From NCBI GenBank assembly GCA_037444305.1, contig JBBIMP010000050.1:1-35275 (forward strand): DNA of 35,275 nucleotides, in the 5' to 3' direction. This document shows positions 9,029 through 17,655 of the stretch, piece after piece (the first letter of the stretch is position 1; every line of letters begins with the position of its first letter). The translations under genes were made by a program, and so were the position numbers. The stretch is from JBBIMP01 sp037444305. Its GTDB lineage: Bacteria; Acidobacteriota; UBA6911. The notes below the pieces were generated by a model. That model had not been told where the DNA came from. It ran no database searches and worked only from the letters and a program-made list of their open reading frames with translations.

Positions 9029-10147
9029 TTACCCTTCCTGGCCGCGCTGGACTGTGTCGGACTCGGCGGGCGCAAACGGCTGTGCGTTGCCCCTCGCCAG
9101 CGCGCACTCGACGATCCGCCGGATGGTGCGGGAAAAATTGTAGCCCGCGATCTCGGCCGCTTCCATGAAGGACACGCCTTCGGTCAGGTCCGGGTTGGGG
9201 TTGACCTCCAGGATGAAGGGCTTCAGGTCCGGCGTCAGCCTGAGGTCGATGCGCGCGTAGTCGCGGCAGCCGGTGGCCTCGAAGGCCTGGACGGCCAGCT
9301 GCCGCACCTGCTGCTCCACCTCGGGTTCCAGCTGGGCGGGACAGCGCGAGTGCACCCGGTGGTAAGCGAACTCCAGCGGGTTCCACTTCACGTCGAAGGT
9401 AATGATCGGAGGGTGATCCTCCGGGAGCGCGGCGAAATCGAATTCGATGATGGGAAGCGACTCGGGCGGGGAGTTGCCGATCACGGCGATGTGCAGCTCC
9501 TTGCCGTCGACGTATTCCTCGACCAGGGCCGGCTGGTTGAACTGCTCGAATATTTTTGCGACGCGCGCCTGCAGCTGCCCGAGTTCGCGCACCACGGAGC
9601 CGGGATCGACTCCCAGGCTCGCATCCTCGCGCGCAGGCTTGACGATCAGCGGGTAGCGCAGCCCGTGGCGCTGCGGGATTTCGGGCGTGGTCAGGAGCTT
9701 GAACCGCGGCGTCGGGATCCCTTCGCGCATGAGGATCAGTTTCGTGAGCGCCTTGCGCTGGCACAACTCCAGGACGAACGGCGAGGCTCCCGTGTAGGGG
9801 ATCTTGTGCAGGTCGAGTACCCCGGCAACCGCGGCCTCCAGGGCCGGGTCGCCGTGAAAGATCTCGACGAGGTTGAAGACCACGTCCGGCTTCTGGCGCT
9901 CGCAGAGCTCCTGCAGCCTTCCCAGGTCGTCCTCGAGGTTGAGCAGGGTGGCTTCGAAGCCCTCCTGCGCGAGCGCGCGGACTAGGGCTTCGTATTCTTC
10001 GGTCACCGTCGCCACGTGGATGTTGTACTCCGGGACGAAAAGCAGGGAGGCCGGGTCCACGTCCCGCAGCTTTTCGAAGCTGTCCTCGCCCACGTGGTTG
10101 TAGAGGACGGCGCAGCGGATCTTGTCGGAGCTTCGCTCATCACTCAT
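9029..10147 (-). CDS. D-alanine-D-alanine-ligase-like ATP-grasp protein
   Basis: About 372 residues with the ATP-grasp fold of the Ddl group. An N-terminal pre-ATP-grasp part (CAVLYNHVGEDS, DVVFNLVEIFHGDPALE) is followed by the substrate loop IPYTGASPF, the ATP lysine segment YPLIVKPAREDASLGV, the hinge LVEEYVDGKEL, and the metal site ARIDLRL...FILEVNPNPDL. Such enzymes couple ATP hydrolysis to amide-bond formation. Ordinary Ddl proteins are near 310 residues and sit with mur genes, which is not the case here, so a dedicated amide or peptide ligase is more likely. The gene is divergent from a C39-like peptidase gene. Start choice is uncertain: ATG at 10147 could be leaderless, as a -10-like TATATT lies only nine bases upstream; ATG at 10180 is the alternative. 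Confidence 0.85.
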   Translation of the reverse strand: MSDERSSDKIRCAVLYNHVGEDSFEKLRDVDPASLLFVPEYNIHVATVTEEYEALVRALAQEGFEATLLNLEDDLGRLQELCERQKPDVVFNLVEIFHGDPALEAAVAGVLDLHKIPYTGASPFVLELCQRKALTKLILMREGIPTPRFKLLTTPEIPQRHGLRYPLIVKPAREDASLGVDPGSVVRELGQLQARVAKIFEQFNQPALVEEYVDGKELHIAVIGNSPPESLPIIEFDFAALPEDHPPIITFDVKWNPLEFAYHRVHSRCPAQLEPEVEQQVRQLAVQAFEATGCRDYARIDLRLTPDLKPFILEVNPNPDLTEGVSFMEAAEIAGYNFSRTIRRIVECALARGNAQPFAPAESDTVQRGQEG

Positions 10148-10155
10148 GCCAGAAA

Positions 10156-10184
10156 AATATATTGATAATCTGGTGCGCATGCAA
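10156..10184 (-). promoter_or_regulatory. possible promoter of the ATP-grasp gene
   Basis: On the minus strand TTGCAT (10184-10179) and TATATT (10161-10156) are separated by 17 bases. The predicted transcription start falls within a few bases of the ATG at 10147, which would give a leaderless message. The -35 match is weak. Confidence 0.3.
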
Positions 10185-10246
10185 AGCCTATCTTGCTTTT
10201 CTAATTATGTTTGGATAGCTTGGGGTGCATCTGTCGCCGAGGTTTC

Positions 10247-11140
10247 ATGGGATTTGCGCCACAACCGAACACCTGGGAATGCGGGCCCTTCGCGCTGAAG
10301 CACGCGCTGGTCATGCTCGGGATCTTCGCCGACGAAAAGGAAATCTCCCGGATCGCGCGCGCCGACAAGGCCTGGGGCGCCGACGAGACGCAGCTGGCGC
10401 GCGCCGCGCGCCGTTTCGACTGCGACCTGACCAACGAGCGGGCGCACGAACCCGACGAAGCGAAGGGCCTGCTGCTGGAATACCTGGGTGAGGGCATCCC
10501 CTGCCTGGTCTGCGTCCAGGAGTGGAGCCACTGGGTCACGGTGGTGAAGGAGGAAAAAGGCAAGTTCATCCTGCTCGACAGCCGCGAGAAGGCGGTGTGG
10601 ACCACGCCCGCGTGGAACCAGTTCAAGAAGCTGTGGGTCTACCACCAGAAGGATGCCAACAACCGCGACATCATCGCGAGCATCTACGATTTCAATCCCG
10701 TGGTTCCGCGCTTCCGCGTCCAGACCCGCGCGATGGTCTCGCTGTCCCGCGCGCGCTACCTGCGGCGCCCCGAGAATCGCGAGTTCGCGCGGCAGTGGGA
10801 CAACTACGTCGAGGACTTGCTCGCGCTGTGCAAGCCGCGCACGGCGCTGAGCGCCAACGTGCTTTCCCTGGGCGAGTTTTTGCGGCGCCACGGGGAGATG
10901 GTGCTGGACCAGGTGGCGTTCTGGCACGGCTGGGTGGAGCGGCCCCGCGCGGCGAAGATCCTGAAGAACCTCCGTTTTGTGGCCGACACCTACGGGCTGG
11001 TGATCCACGAGGAGAACGAAAAACGCGCCATCGCGGGCATCACCGCGCTGCTCACCCTGTGGGCCGGCGGGAGATACGGCGTGACGCCGGTCTATCAGGA
11101 AATTCCCAAAAAACCACGCCGCCGGCGCACGCGGAAGTAA
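10247..11140 (+). CDS. C39-like cysteine peptidase family protein
   Basis: The 297-residue product begins with a papain-like C39 domain. The oxyanion and nucleophile pair lies in QPNTWECG (Gln6, Cys12), the histidine in SHWVTVV (His95), and the aspartate in LLDSRE (Asp111). This is the arrangement of bacteriocin-leader peptidases and related stand-alone peptidases. The C-terminal 170 residues are helical, of unknown function, and end in a very basic tail (PRRRRTRK). No signal peptide or ABC transporter domain is present, so it is probably cytoplasmic. The start is the ATG at 10247 with GAGGT a few bases upstream; a TTG at 10211 is an alternative. It is divergent from the ATP-grasp ligase gene, and pairs of amide ligase and papain-like peptidase are a known theme in peptide-tagging and metabolite systems. 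Confidence 0.75.
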   Translation: MGFAPQPNTWECGPFALKHALVMLGIFADEKEISRIARADKAWGADETQLARAARRFDCDLTNERAHEPDEAKGLLLEYLGEGIPCLVCVQEWSHWVTVVKEEKGKFILLDSREKAVWTTPAWNQFKKLWVYHQKDANNRDIIASIYDFNPVVPRFRVQTRAMVSLSRARYLRRPENREFARQWDNYVEDLLALCKPRTALSANVLSLGEFLRRHGEMVLDQVAFWHGWVERPRAAKILKNLRFVADTYGLVIHEENEKRAIAGITALLTLWAGGRYGVTPVYQEIPKKPRRRRTRK

Positions 11141-11162
11141 AATCAGGGCCCGCACGAAGGTC

Positions 11163-11191
11163 TTGCCAACCCTTTCCCCGTAAGCTATCTA
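11163..11191 (+). promoter_or_regulatory. possible promoter of the TonB-dependent receptor gene
   Basis: TTGCCA (11163-11168) and TATCTA (11186-11191) are 17 bases apart, leaving a leader of roughly 90 bases before the ATG at 11286. The -35 box matches the consensus at five of six bases, the -10 only at three. Confidence 0.3.
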
Positions 11192-11285
11192 TTCATTATT
11201 GTCACATGAACCCGAAGACCCCTGCCGGCAGGTCCGGCGGGGCATCAAAGCGGGCTGTTCCATTCCTTATCTTTGGGGGGAGATT

Positions 11286-14153
11286 ATGATTCCTCGTACA
11301 AGGTGGATTGCAATCATCGCTATGCTGTGCGCGCTGACCGCAGGGGCGGGCACGGCCGCCGCGCAGGTGAGCGCGCAGGGGACGATCGAAGGGATTGTGC
11401 GCGACGGCACCGGGGCCCTCGTGCCGGGCGCTGAAGTCATCGTTACGAACACGGAAACAGGGATCCGGCGGGCGGTCGTGACCAACCACGTCGGGATCTT
11501 CCGCGTGCCCCTGCTGAATCCCGGGGAGAGCTACCTGGTGGCCGTGGAATTGGCCGGATTCCGCCGCTACGAGCAGCCGGGAATCGCGCTGCGCGCTGGG
11601 CAGGTGATCTCCTTGAACATCAGCATGCAGCTGGGCCAGATCCAGGAGGTTGTCACGGTCTCCGGCGACGTCGGGGTGGTGAAGACAGATACCGCCGACA
11701 TCGGCCGCACGATCAGCACCCGCGAGATCGCCAACCTGCCGCTGGTATCCCGCAACCCCTACAACATCGGATTGCTGACGGCCGGCGTGGTCGGACGCGA
11801 GAACGAGGAGTTCGGCGTGCCGCGCTTCAGCGCCAACGGCTTCAAGAGCCGCGTCGACTACCGGCTGGACGGCAACACCAACACGCAGAAGGACCGTCCC
11901 GGCCTGCGGCTGCAGCCGATCTCCGAGGTCTTCATCCAGGAAGTTCAGATGGCCAACAACGGCTTCAATGCCGAATTCGGCGGGACTACGGGAGTAGTGT
12001 ACAACGCCGTGACCAAGGCGGGCACGAACGACTTCCACGGGGAGGGGAGCTACCGCTTCCGGCGGACCGATTTCTCCGCGTTTCCCTTCAACCGCGTGCC
12101 CGGTGCCCCCAAGGCGCCCACCTCGGTGGACAATTTCACGGCCGCGCTGGGCGGGCCCGCCATACAGGACCGCTGGCACTTCTTCACCGGCTACGAGTAT
12201 CTCAACCGCGACCTCTCGGGGCAGCGGGCCATTACGGTGACCCCGGCGACGGCCACCGCCCTGGGGCTCGATCCCGGCAAGGTCATTGGCAACGGCTTCC
12301 AGGATGCCACGCAGAAGGTCAATTTCTTCATCGTCCGGAGTGATTTCCAGGTCACCTCGAACCACAAGATGGTCAACCGCTACAACCTCTTCCGGAACAA
12401 CTCGCCCAACAACGTCGGCGGCGGGCTGAACACGAAGGAGGTCTCCATCGACTTCGGCGACGCCTCGGACGCGTTTGCCAATCAGCTGATCTCCTTCCTG
12501 AGGCCGAACCTGCTGAACGAGTTCCGCTTCCAGTTCAGCCGGCGCCTGCAGGACCGCCAGACGAACAGTCAGACCGGCTCGGGACCGGAAATCGTCGTGA
12601 CCGGGATCGCCACCTTCGGCGGCGTCACGAGCGCCCCGCAGGAGTTTTCGCAGAAGATCTGGCAGGTCATCGACCACATGACCTACAACCGCGGCAGCCA
12701 CTCCATAAAGTTCGGCGTCGACATCCAGCGGATCAACGACGGCAGGTTCACCCCGCCCGCGTGGCGCTACACCTTCCCGACGATCCAGGCCTACCTGGAT
12801 GCAACCTCGGGCAAGAACCGGCTCTCCTACACGAGCTTCCAGGACCAGGCGGGAAATCCGGAGATCGACTACAACTCCACCTACTACGCGTTTTTCGTGC
12901 AGGACGAGTGGAAGGTCCTGCCGAACCTGCGCTTCAACTACGGCATCCGTTGGGATCTCTACGACAAGCCGGGAGCCCATCCGCAAGCGGCACTGGAAAC
13001 CTCGCGCTCCTTCAACCGCGACACGAACAATATTGCACCGCGTGCGGGCCTGGCCTGGGGAATCGGTCCGGAGCGCAGGACGGTTCTGCGCGCCAGCTAC
13101 GGCGTCTTCTTCGACTCGCCGGCCATCAACCACTGGGCCGATGCCATTCAGAATAACGGCACGCAGAACGTGCTCCGCTCGGTGACGGTGGGTCCGACGT
13201 CTTCGTTCGCCCCCGCCTTCCCCGGTCGGCTCACGAGCGTGCCGCCGATCACCCAGATCGACATCCTGACGGTCGATCCGAATTTCGCCGACATGTACGC
13301 GCACCAGGCGAACCTGCAGCTCGAACGCCAGCTGGCGCGCGACCTGGCGGTTACCGCGGGCTACATCTTCACCAAGGGCACGCGCATCCCCGTGCGCCGG
13401 AACATAAACGTGGTGGCAACCGGCGCCAGGCTGGCCGACGGCCGTCCGATTTTCGGCTCGGGGCGCGTCGACTCGCGCTTCAACAACATCAGGTCGGTGG
13501 AATCGGTGGGGAACTCCAACTACAACGCCGGCTTCCTGCAGATCAACAAGCGCTTCTCCCGCGGTTTCCAGGCGACGCTCTCCTACACTTACGCCCACGG
13601 CATCGACGACGCGCCGGAAGTCAATGTCCTGGACGGCGAGGGGGAGATCTCCGATCCCAGCAACCGCGGCCGCGATCGCGGGAACTCCCAGTCGGACCTC
13701 CGCCACAACCTCACTTTCTCCACCATCTTCGCCCCGAAGGTGGACGCGCAGAGCGAGTTCCTGCGGACGCTCCTGAACAACAACCAGGTGTCGTTCGTCG
13801 GACGGTTCACCAGCGGCGAGTACTTTTCCATCCTGGGGAACCGGAACACCAACGGCCTCACCGGGACGATCGCCGACCGGCCGTTGTTCATCGGGCGGAA
13901 TACGCAGAAGCTCCCCGGCTGGAAGCAGATCGACATGAGGTACTCCCGCTACATCCCGTTGCGGGAAGGCTTCCGCGCGGAGATCTTCGGCGAGTTCACG
14001 AACCTCTTCAACATGAAGAGCATCATCTCGCAGAACGGCACGGTGTCGGTGAACACGGACGGCTCGCTGGTAAGCTCTTTGCCGTCGACCTTCCCCAACA
14101 CCAACTTCATCGAGTCGCGCCAGTTCCAGATGGGATTCAAGGTTCACTTCTGA
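11286..14153 (+). CDS. Oar-like TonB-dependent receptor with carboxypeptidase-regulatory domain
   Basis: A 955-residue outer-membrane protein. The signal peptide (about residues 1-26, ending in AAAQ) is followed by a carboxypeptidase-regulatory-like beta domain (GTIEGIVRDGTGALVPGAEV, about 32-115). Next come a plug region (about 120-270, with SRNPYNIGLL and YRLDGNTNTQK) and a long beta-barrel with repeated aromatic strands. The final residues FQMGFKVHF end in phenylalanine, the usual barrel-assembly signal. This domain order is typical of the many Oar-like receptors of Acidobacteriota, which probably import oligosaccharides or peptides with TonB energy. The ATG at 11286 is preceded by GGGGGGAG. 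No SusD-like partner gene is adjacent. The long minus-strand open frame over the same bases is an antisense artefact of codon bias. Confidence 0.92.
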   Translation: MIPRTRWIAIIAMLCALTAGAGTAAAQVSAQGTIEGIVRDGTGALVPGAEVIVTNTETGIRRAVVTNHVGIFRVPLLNPGESYLVAVELAGFRRYEQPGIALRAGQVISLNISMQLGQIQEVVTVSGDVGVVKTDTADIGRTISTREIANLPLVSRNPYNIGLLTAGVVGRENEEFGVPRFSANGFKSRVDYRLDGNTNTQKDRPGLRLQPISEVFIQEVQMANNGFNAEFGGTTGVVYNAVTKAGTNDFHGEGSYRFRRTDFSAFPFNRVPGAPKAPTSVDNFTAALGGPAIQDRWHFFTGYEYLNRDLSGQRAITVTPATATALGLDPGKVIGNGFQDATQKVNFFIVRSDFQVTSNHKMVNRYNLFRNNSPNNVGGGLNTKEVSIDFGDASDAFANQLISFLRPNLLNEFRFQFSRRLQDRQTNSQTGSGPEIVVTGIATFGGVTSAPQEFSQKIWQVIDHMTYNRGSHSIKFGVDIQRINDGRFTPPAWRYTFPTIQAYLDATSGKNRLSYTSFQDQAGNPEIDYNSTYYAFFVQDEWKVLPNLRFNYGIRWDLYDKPGAHPQAALETSRSFNRDTNNIAPRAGLAWGIGPERRTVLRASYGVFFDSPAINHWADAIQNNGTQNVLRSVTVGPTSSFAPAFPGRLTSVPPITQIDILTVDPNFADMYAHQANLQLERQLARDLAVTAGYIFTKGTRIPVRRNINVVATGARLADGRPIFGSGRVDSRFNNIRSVESVGNSNYNAGFLQINKRFSRGFQATLSYTYAHGIDDAPEVNVLDGEGEISDPSNRGRDRGNSQSDLRHNLTFSTIFAPKVDAQSEFLRTLLNNNQVSFVGRFTSGEYFSILGNRNTNGLTGTIADRPLFIGRNTQKLPGWKQIDMRYSRYIPLREGFRAEIFGEFTNLFNMKSIISQNGTVSVNTDGSLVSSLPSTFPNTNFIESRQFQMGFKVHF

Positions 14154-14163
14154 TAACGCCTCA

Positions 14164-14212
14164 CCGGAGCGGCGGGCAGCCGGCCTTTTGAAAGGCGATG
14201 CCGCCGCTCCGG
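14164..14212 (+). terminator. strong hairpin between the receptor and lyase genes
   Basis: CCGGAGCGGCGG (14164-14175) pairs perfectly over 12 bp with CCGCCGCTCCGG (14201-14212), and the loop holds a second stem GCCTTT/AAAGGC. It starts 11 bases after the receptor stop and ends 24 bases before the ATG of the lyase. No long U-tract follows, so it could be a terminator, an mRNA stabiliser or an attenuator. Confidence 0.6.
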
Positions 14213-14235
14213 GATTTCCTCTCCGACGGGAATTC

Positions 14236-15690
14236 ATGCCCTTCGCCGACGGCTACATCGAGAATGTCCTCAGGGATAACTTCGAGGACGCGAAGCGTTT
14301 CTTTCTCCGGCCGCTGCTGGATGCCCACTACGCCCACGCCGTGATGCTGCACCGCATCGGCGTGCTCACGGAGGCGGAGGCGCGCTCCCTCATCCGCGGG
14401 CTGGACGGGATAGATGTCTCGGAGTTGGCCGGACTGGAATACGACGGGAGCTTCGAAGACCTCTTCTTCCTCGTGGAACGGCTGCTCCTGCAGGCCTGCG
14501 GTGAGGAGACCGCCGGGAAGCTCCACACGGCCCGCAGCCGGAACGACCTCGCGGTGGCGCTGTACCGGCTGCGCTGGAGGGATTCCGCCCTCGACCTGAT
14601 CGAAGCGGCACTCGGGCTCCGGCAGGCCCTTTTGCGGCTGGCTTCCAAGCACCGCCGGACGATCCTGCCCATCCACACGCACACGCAGCCCGCACAGCCG
14701 TCCACCCTGGCGCATTACCTCCTCGGTATCGTAGAACACCTCGAGCGGGACCACCGGCGGCTGGCGGCCGCGCTGGAGGGCATGAACCGCTGCCCGCTCG
14801 GCGCCTGCGCCATCACGGGTACGGGCTTCCCCATCGACCGGCAGCTGGTGAGCGACCTTTTGGGATTCGACCGGCCGACGGGGAATACCCATGGTTCGAT
14901 TGCCGCGGCCGACTACGTGCTCGAAGCCGTCGCCGCCAACATGGTGCTCCTGGTCAATCTGGGAAAGGTGATCCAGGACCTGCTTTTCTGGTCGACCATG
15001 GAACTCGGCTTTTTCCGGCTGGGCGACGGCCACGTACAGCCGAGCAGCATCATGCCGCAGAAGCGTAATCCGGTTGCCCTGGAGCATTCCCGTGCGCTGG
15101 CCAGCAAGGCGCTCGGGCAGGGGTCGGCCGTCTTCGTCATGATTCACAACACTCCTTACGGCGACATCAACGACGTGGAGGACGACCTGCAGCCGCTCGT
15201 CTTTCACCACTACCGCGACGCGATGCGGGTCCTGCGCCTGATGGCGGAAACTCTGGAGAACGCGGAATTTGATCCCGCGCACCTGCTCGAGCGGGCACGG
15301 GAAAACTGGCTGACGCTGACTGAACTCGCTGACACACTGGTCCGGCGCGAAGGCTTGACTTTCCGCTCGGCCCACCGGATCGCCGCCCGGCTGGTGGCGT
15401 TGCGGAAAACCGAACCGGAAACGCCCTTGACGGTGCTGCTGGCGCGCGCTGGACAGGAGATCAGGGGAGCTGCCCTGCAATACGGAGCGGAGGAACTCGA
15501 ACTCCTTTTGAGCCCCGAGCATTTCGTCGAGGTGCGGCAAACACCGGGCGGGCCGGCGCCCGTGGAAACGGAGCGGGCCTTGAAGGAAAGCTTCCAGCGG
15601 GCGGAAGAGGATGGCCAAGCCACATCGGAGCGCCGTCGGCTCTTAGGCGGATTCCGCGGGAAGCTCTTGGACGAGGCCCGCGCAATCTGA
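14236..15690 (+). CDS. argininosuccinate lyase family protein
   Basis: A member of the fumarase/aspartase superfamily of about 484 residues. The three conserved regions are present: GKLHTARSRND (about residues 95-105), the HTHTQPAQP segment, and the signature loop SSIMPQKRNP with the catalytic serine. The argininosuccinate-type KLHTARSRND motif points to argininosuccinate lyase rather than adenylosuccinate lyase or fumarase. However, the N-terminus lacks the WGGRF segment of standard ArgH and begins with FADGYIENVLRDNFEDAKRF instead, and no other arginine gene is near. A paralogue with a different substrate is therefore possible. The ATG at 14236 lies after the hairpin; an upstream TTG at 14188 would place the start inside the hairpin loop and is less likely. 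It lies 49 bases before the small membrane peptide gene on the same strand. Confidence 0.8.
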   Translation: MPFADGYIENVLRDNFEDAKRFFLRPLLDAHYAHAVMLHRIGVLTEAEARSLIRGLDGIDVSELAGLEYDGSFEDLFFLVERLLLQACGEETAGKLHTARSRNDLAVALYRLRWRDSALDLIEAALGLRQALLRLASKHRRTILPIHTHTQPAQPSTLAHYLLGIVEHLERDHRRLAAALEGMNRCPLGACAITGTGFPIDRQLVSDLLGFDRPTGNTHGSIAAADYVLEAVAANMVLLVNLGKVIQDLLFWSTMELGFFRLGDGHVQPSSIMPQKRNPVALEHSRALASKALGQGSAVFVMIHNTPYGDINDVEDDLQPLVFHHYRDAMRVLRLMAETLENAEFDPAHLLERARENWLTLTELADTLVRREGLTFRSAHRIAARLVALRKTEPETPLTVLLARAGQEIRGAALQYGAEELELLLSPEHFVEVRQTPGGPAPVETERALKESFQRAEEDGQATSERRRLLGGFRGKLLDEARAI

Positions 15691-15739
15691 CCCGGGCTTC
15701 AGGCGAACGGAGGGCAGCGGTCGGCCGGAAAGGCGTCGC

Positions 15740-15868
15740 ATGGAGACAACGGGACACAATCCGCGAGACGATTACCCGCACTGGGGCAGGGTGTACCTGG
15801 CGGTCGCCCTGACGACCGTGGCGGTCATCCTTCTGCTCTGGCTCTTTCCAAGGTGGTTCGCCCTGTGA
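15740..15868 (+). CDS. 42-residue single-pass membrane peptide coupled to the symporter
   Basis: A short open frame starts at ATG 15740 and encodes a hydrophilic head (METTGHNPRDDYPHWGR), one hydrophobic helix of about 18 residues (YLAVALTTVAVILLLWLF) and the tail PRWFAL. Its TGA stop overlaps the GTG start of the symporter gene as GTGA, the usual sign of translational coupling. Small membrane subunits encoded just before sodium:solute symporters are known (for example DUF4212, DUF3311 and YhdT types), but this peptide is shorter and I cannot assign it to any of them. It probably binds or stabilises the symporter. Ribosome site: GGAAAGG about eight bases before the ATG. Confidence 0.65.
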   Translation: METTGHNPRDDYPHWGRVYLAVALTTVAVILLLWLFPRWFAL

Positions 15869-17556
15869 GCGTACTGGACTGGATCATCGTCGCGGCCTAC
15901 CTGGCCTACGTCATCTACGACGGCATCCGCCTGAACAAGGCCAGCCACGAGGTGCGCGGCTACTTCCTCGCCCACCGGAGCCTGCCGTGGTGGGCGGTGG
16001 GACTTTCGGTCATGGCCACGCAGATGAGCGCCATCACCCTGGTCGGCACCACCGGGCAGGCCTACGCCGACGGCATGCGCTTCATCCAGTTCTACTTCGG
16101 CCTCCCGCTGGCGATGATCATCCTGTGCGTCACCGTGATTCCGTTTTTCTACCGGGCGGATGTCTTTACCGCCTACGAATATCTCGAAAAACGCTTCGAT
16201 GCCAAAACACGCGCCCTCACCAGCCTCTTCTTCCTGATGTCCCGGGGGCTCTCCTGCGGCGTGATCATCGCGGCGCCGGCGGTGATTCTCTCGATCGTTC
16301 TCGGCTGGAACCTGAAGCTCACGGTGCTGGCGATCGGCGTGCCCACGGTGTTTTACACGATGCTGGGCGGGGTCCAGGCCGTGACCTGGACCGACGTGAA
16401 GCAGATGATCCTGATCGTCACCGGCATGGGAGTTGCGGTCTGGGTCATCGTCCAGGGACTGCCGGAGGAGGTGTCGTTTGTCTCGGCGCTTGCCATCGCC
16501 GGGATTACCGGTCACCTGGACACCATCGATTTTTCCTTCGACCTGAACCAGACCTACACCTTCTGGTCGGGGCTCCTGGGCGGGCTGTTTCTGATGCTGT
16601 CCTACTTCGGCTGCGACCAGAGCCAGGTGCAGCGTTTCCTGACCGCCCGCTCGATCGCCCAGGGCAGGATCTCGCTGCTCATGAGCGCTTTCCTCAAGAT
16701 TCCGCTGCAGTTCGTGATCCTGCTGATGGGCGTGCTCGTCTTCGTGTTTTACCACTTCACCGCGCCGCCGCTCATCTTCAACCGCGCCGCGGACCAGGCC
16801 ATGCGGGAAGGGCCGATGGCCGCGCAATACGACACGCTGAACGCGGAATATGCCGAAGCCTCGGCTGTGCTGCGCGAGGCCTCCGCGCGGCTGTCTTCCG
16901 ATCCCCGGGCGCGTGCCGAATACGTCAAGGCCTTTGAGGAGCGCCAGAAGATCCGCACCCGCGGCGTGGAGCTGGTCAGGACTGCGCGGAACGACGCCAG
17001 GTTCAACGACGTGAATCACGTCTTCCCGACGTTCATTCTGCATTACATGCCGGTCGGACTCGTGGGTCTGATGATTGCGGCTATCTTCGCCGCCGCCATG
17101 TCGAGCATCTCCTCCGAGCTGAATGCGCTGGCCACCGCCAGCGTGATGGATTTCTACCGGCGGCACTTCCGGAAGGAAGCCCCCGAGTCGCACTATCTGA
17201 AGTTCTCGAAATTCGCGACCGGTTTCTGGGGGCTCATGGCCTGTTTCGTGGCGATGTACGCAGCGGAGCTGGGCTCCCTGATAGAGGTGGTGAACAAATT
17301 CGGATCGTTTTTCTACGGCTCGGTGCTGGGCGTGTTCATCTTGGCCATCGGGATACCGAGAGCCACGGCGCGGGGAGCCTTCTTCGGGCTGCTGGCGGGC
17401 ATGGGATCCGTGGCGCTGGTCAGCACGACGACGAACATCTCTTTTCTCTGGTACAACGTTGTGGGTGCTGTTGCCGTGATTGCGGTGGGGATGCTGCTCA
17501 GCTTCACCCAGCCGCCCCCGGCGAAGGCCATGCGAATCGCAGCTAGTGTGCTTTAG
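15865..17556 (+). CDS. sodium:solute symporter (SSS family)
   Basis: An inner-membrane protein of about 563 residues with roughly 13 hydrophobic segments. SSS features include the opening VLDWIIVAAYLAYVIYDG, the GYFLAHRSLPWWAVGLSVMA stretch after the first helix, the sodium-site region with MSAITLVGTTGQAY, and the late helix AAIFAAAMSSISSELNALA. An unusual hydrophilic, probably helical insert of about 90 residues (about 300-390, rich in Glu, Arg and Ala) separates two membrane segments. The substrate cannot be inferred; neighbours suggest an amino acid or sugar derivative. The GTG at 15865 overlaps the stop of the small membrane peptide and has AAGGTGG upstream; a GTG at 15853 is an alternative. 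The PIG-L gene follows after 99 bases. Confidence 0.9.
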   Translation: MSVLDWIIVAAYLAYVIYDGIRLNKASHEVRGYFLAHRSLPWWAVGLSVMATQMSAITLVGTTGQAYADGMRFIQFYFGLPLAMIILCVTVIPFFYRADVFTAYEYLEKRFDAKTRALTSLFFLMSRGLSCGVIIAAPAVILSIVLGWNLKLTVLAIGVPTVFYTMLGGVQAVTWTDVKQMILIVTGMGVAVWVIVQGLPEEVSFVSALAIAGITGHLDTIDFSFDLNQTYTFWSGLLGGLFLMLSYFGCDQSQVQRFLTARSIAQGRISLLMSAFLKIPLQFVILLMGVLVFVFYHFTAPPLIFNRAADQAMREGPMAAQYDTLNAEYAEASAVLREASARLSSDPRARAEYVKAFEERQKIRTRGVELVRTARNDARFNDVNHVFPTFILHYMPVGLVGLMIAAIFAAAMSSISSELNALATASVMDFYRRHFRKEAPESHYLKFSKFATGFWGLMACFVAMYAAELGSLIEVVNKFGSFFYGSVLGVFILAIGIPRATARGAFFGLLAGMGSVALVSTTTNISFLWYNVVGAVAVIAVGMLLSFTQPPPAKAMRIAASVL

Positions 17557-17655
17557 TGAAACTGTGTGAGCCCTTGAGCTGCTGTGGTGGGTTTTATGAT
17601 CTTAACCACGAGCTCACCAAGATACGAAGGCTGCGAGTTCTTTTGGAGGGTTATC

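Noticed and set aside
11202..14237. 1011-codon minus-strand open frame under the TonB receptor gene
   Set aside because: Antisense shadow produced by the codon bias of the receptor; its translation is rich in Val, Asp, Arg and His without domains.
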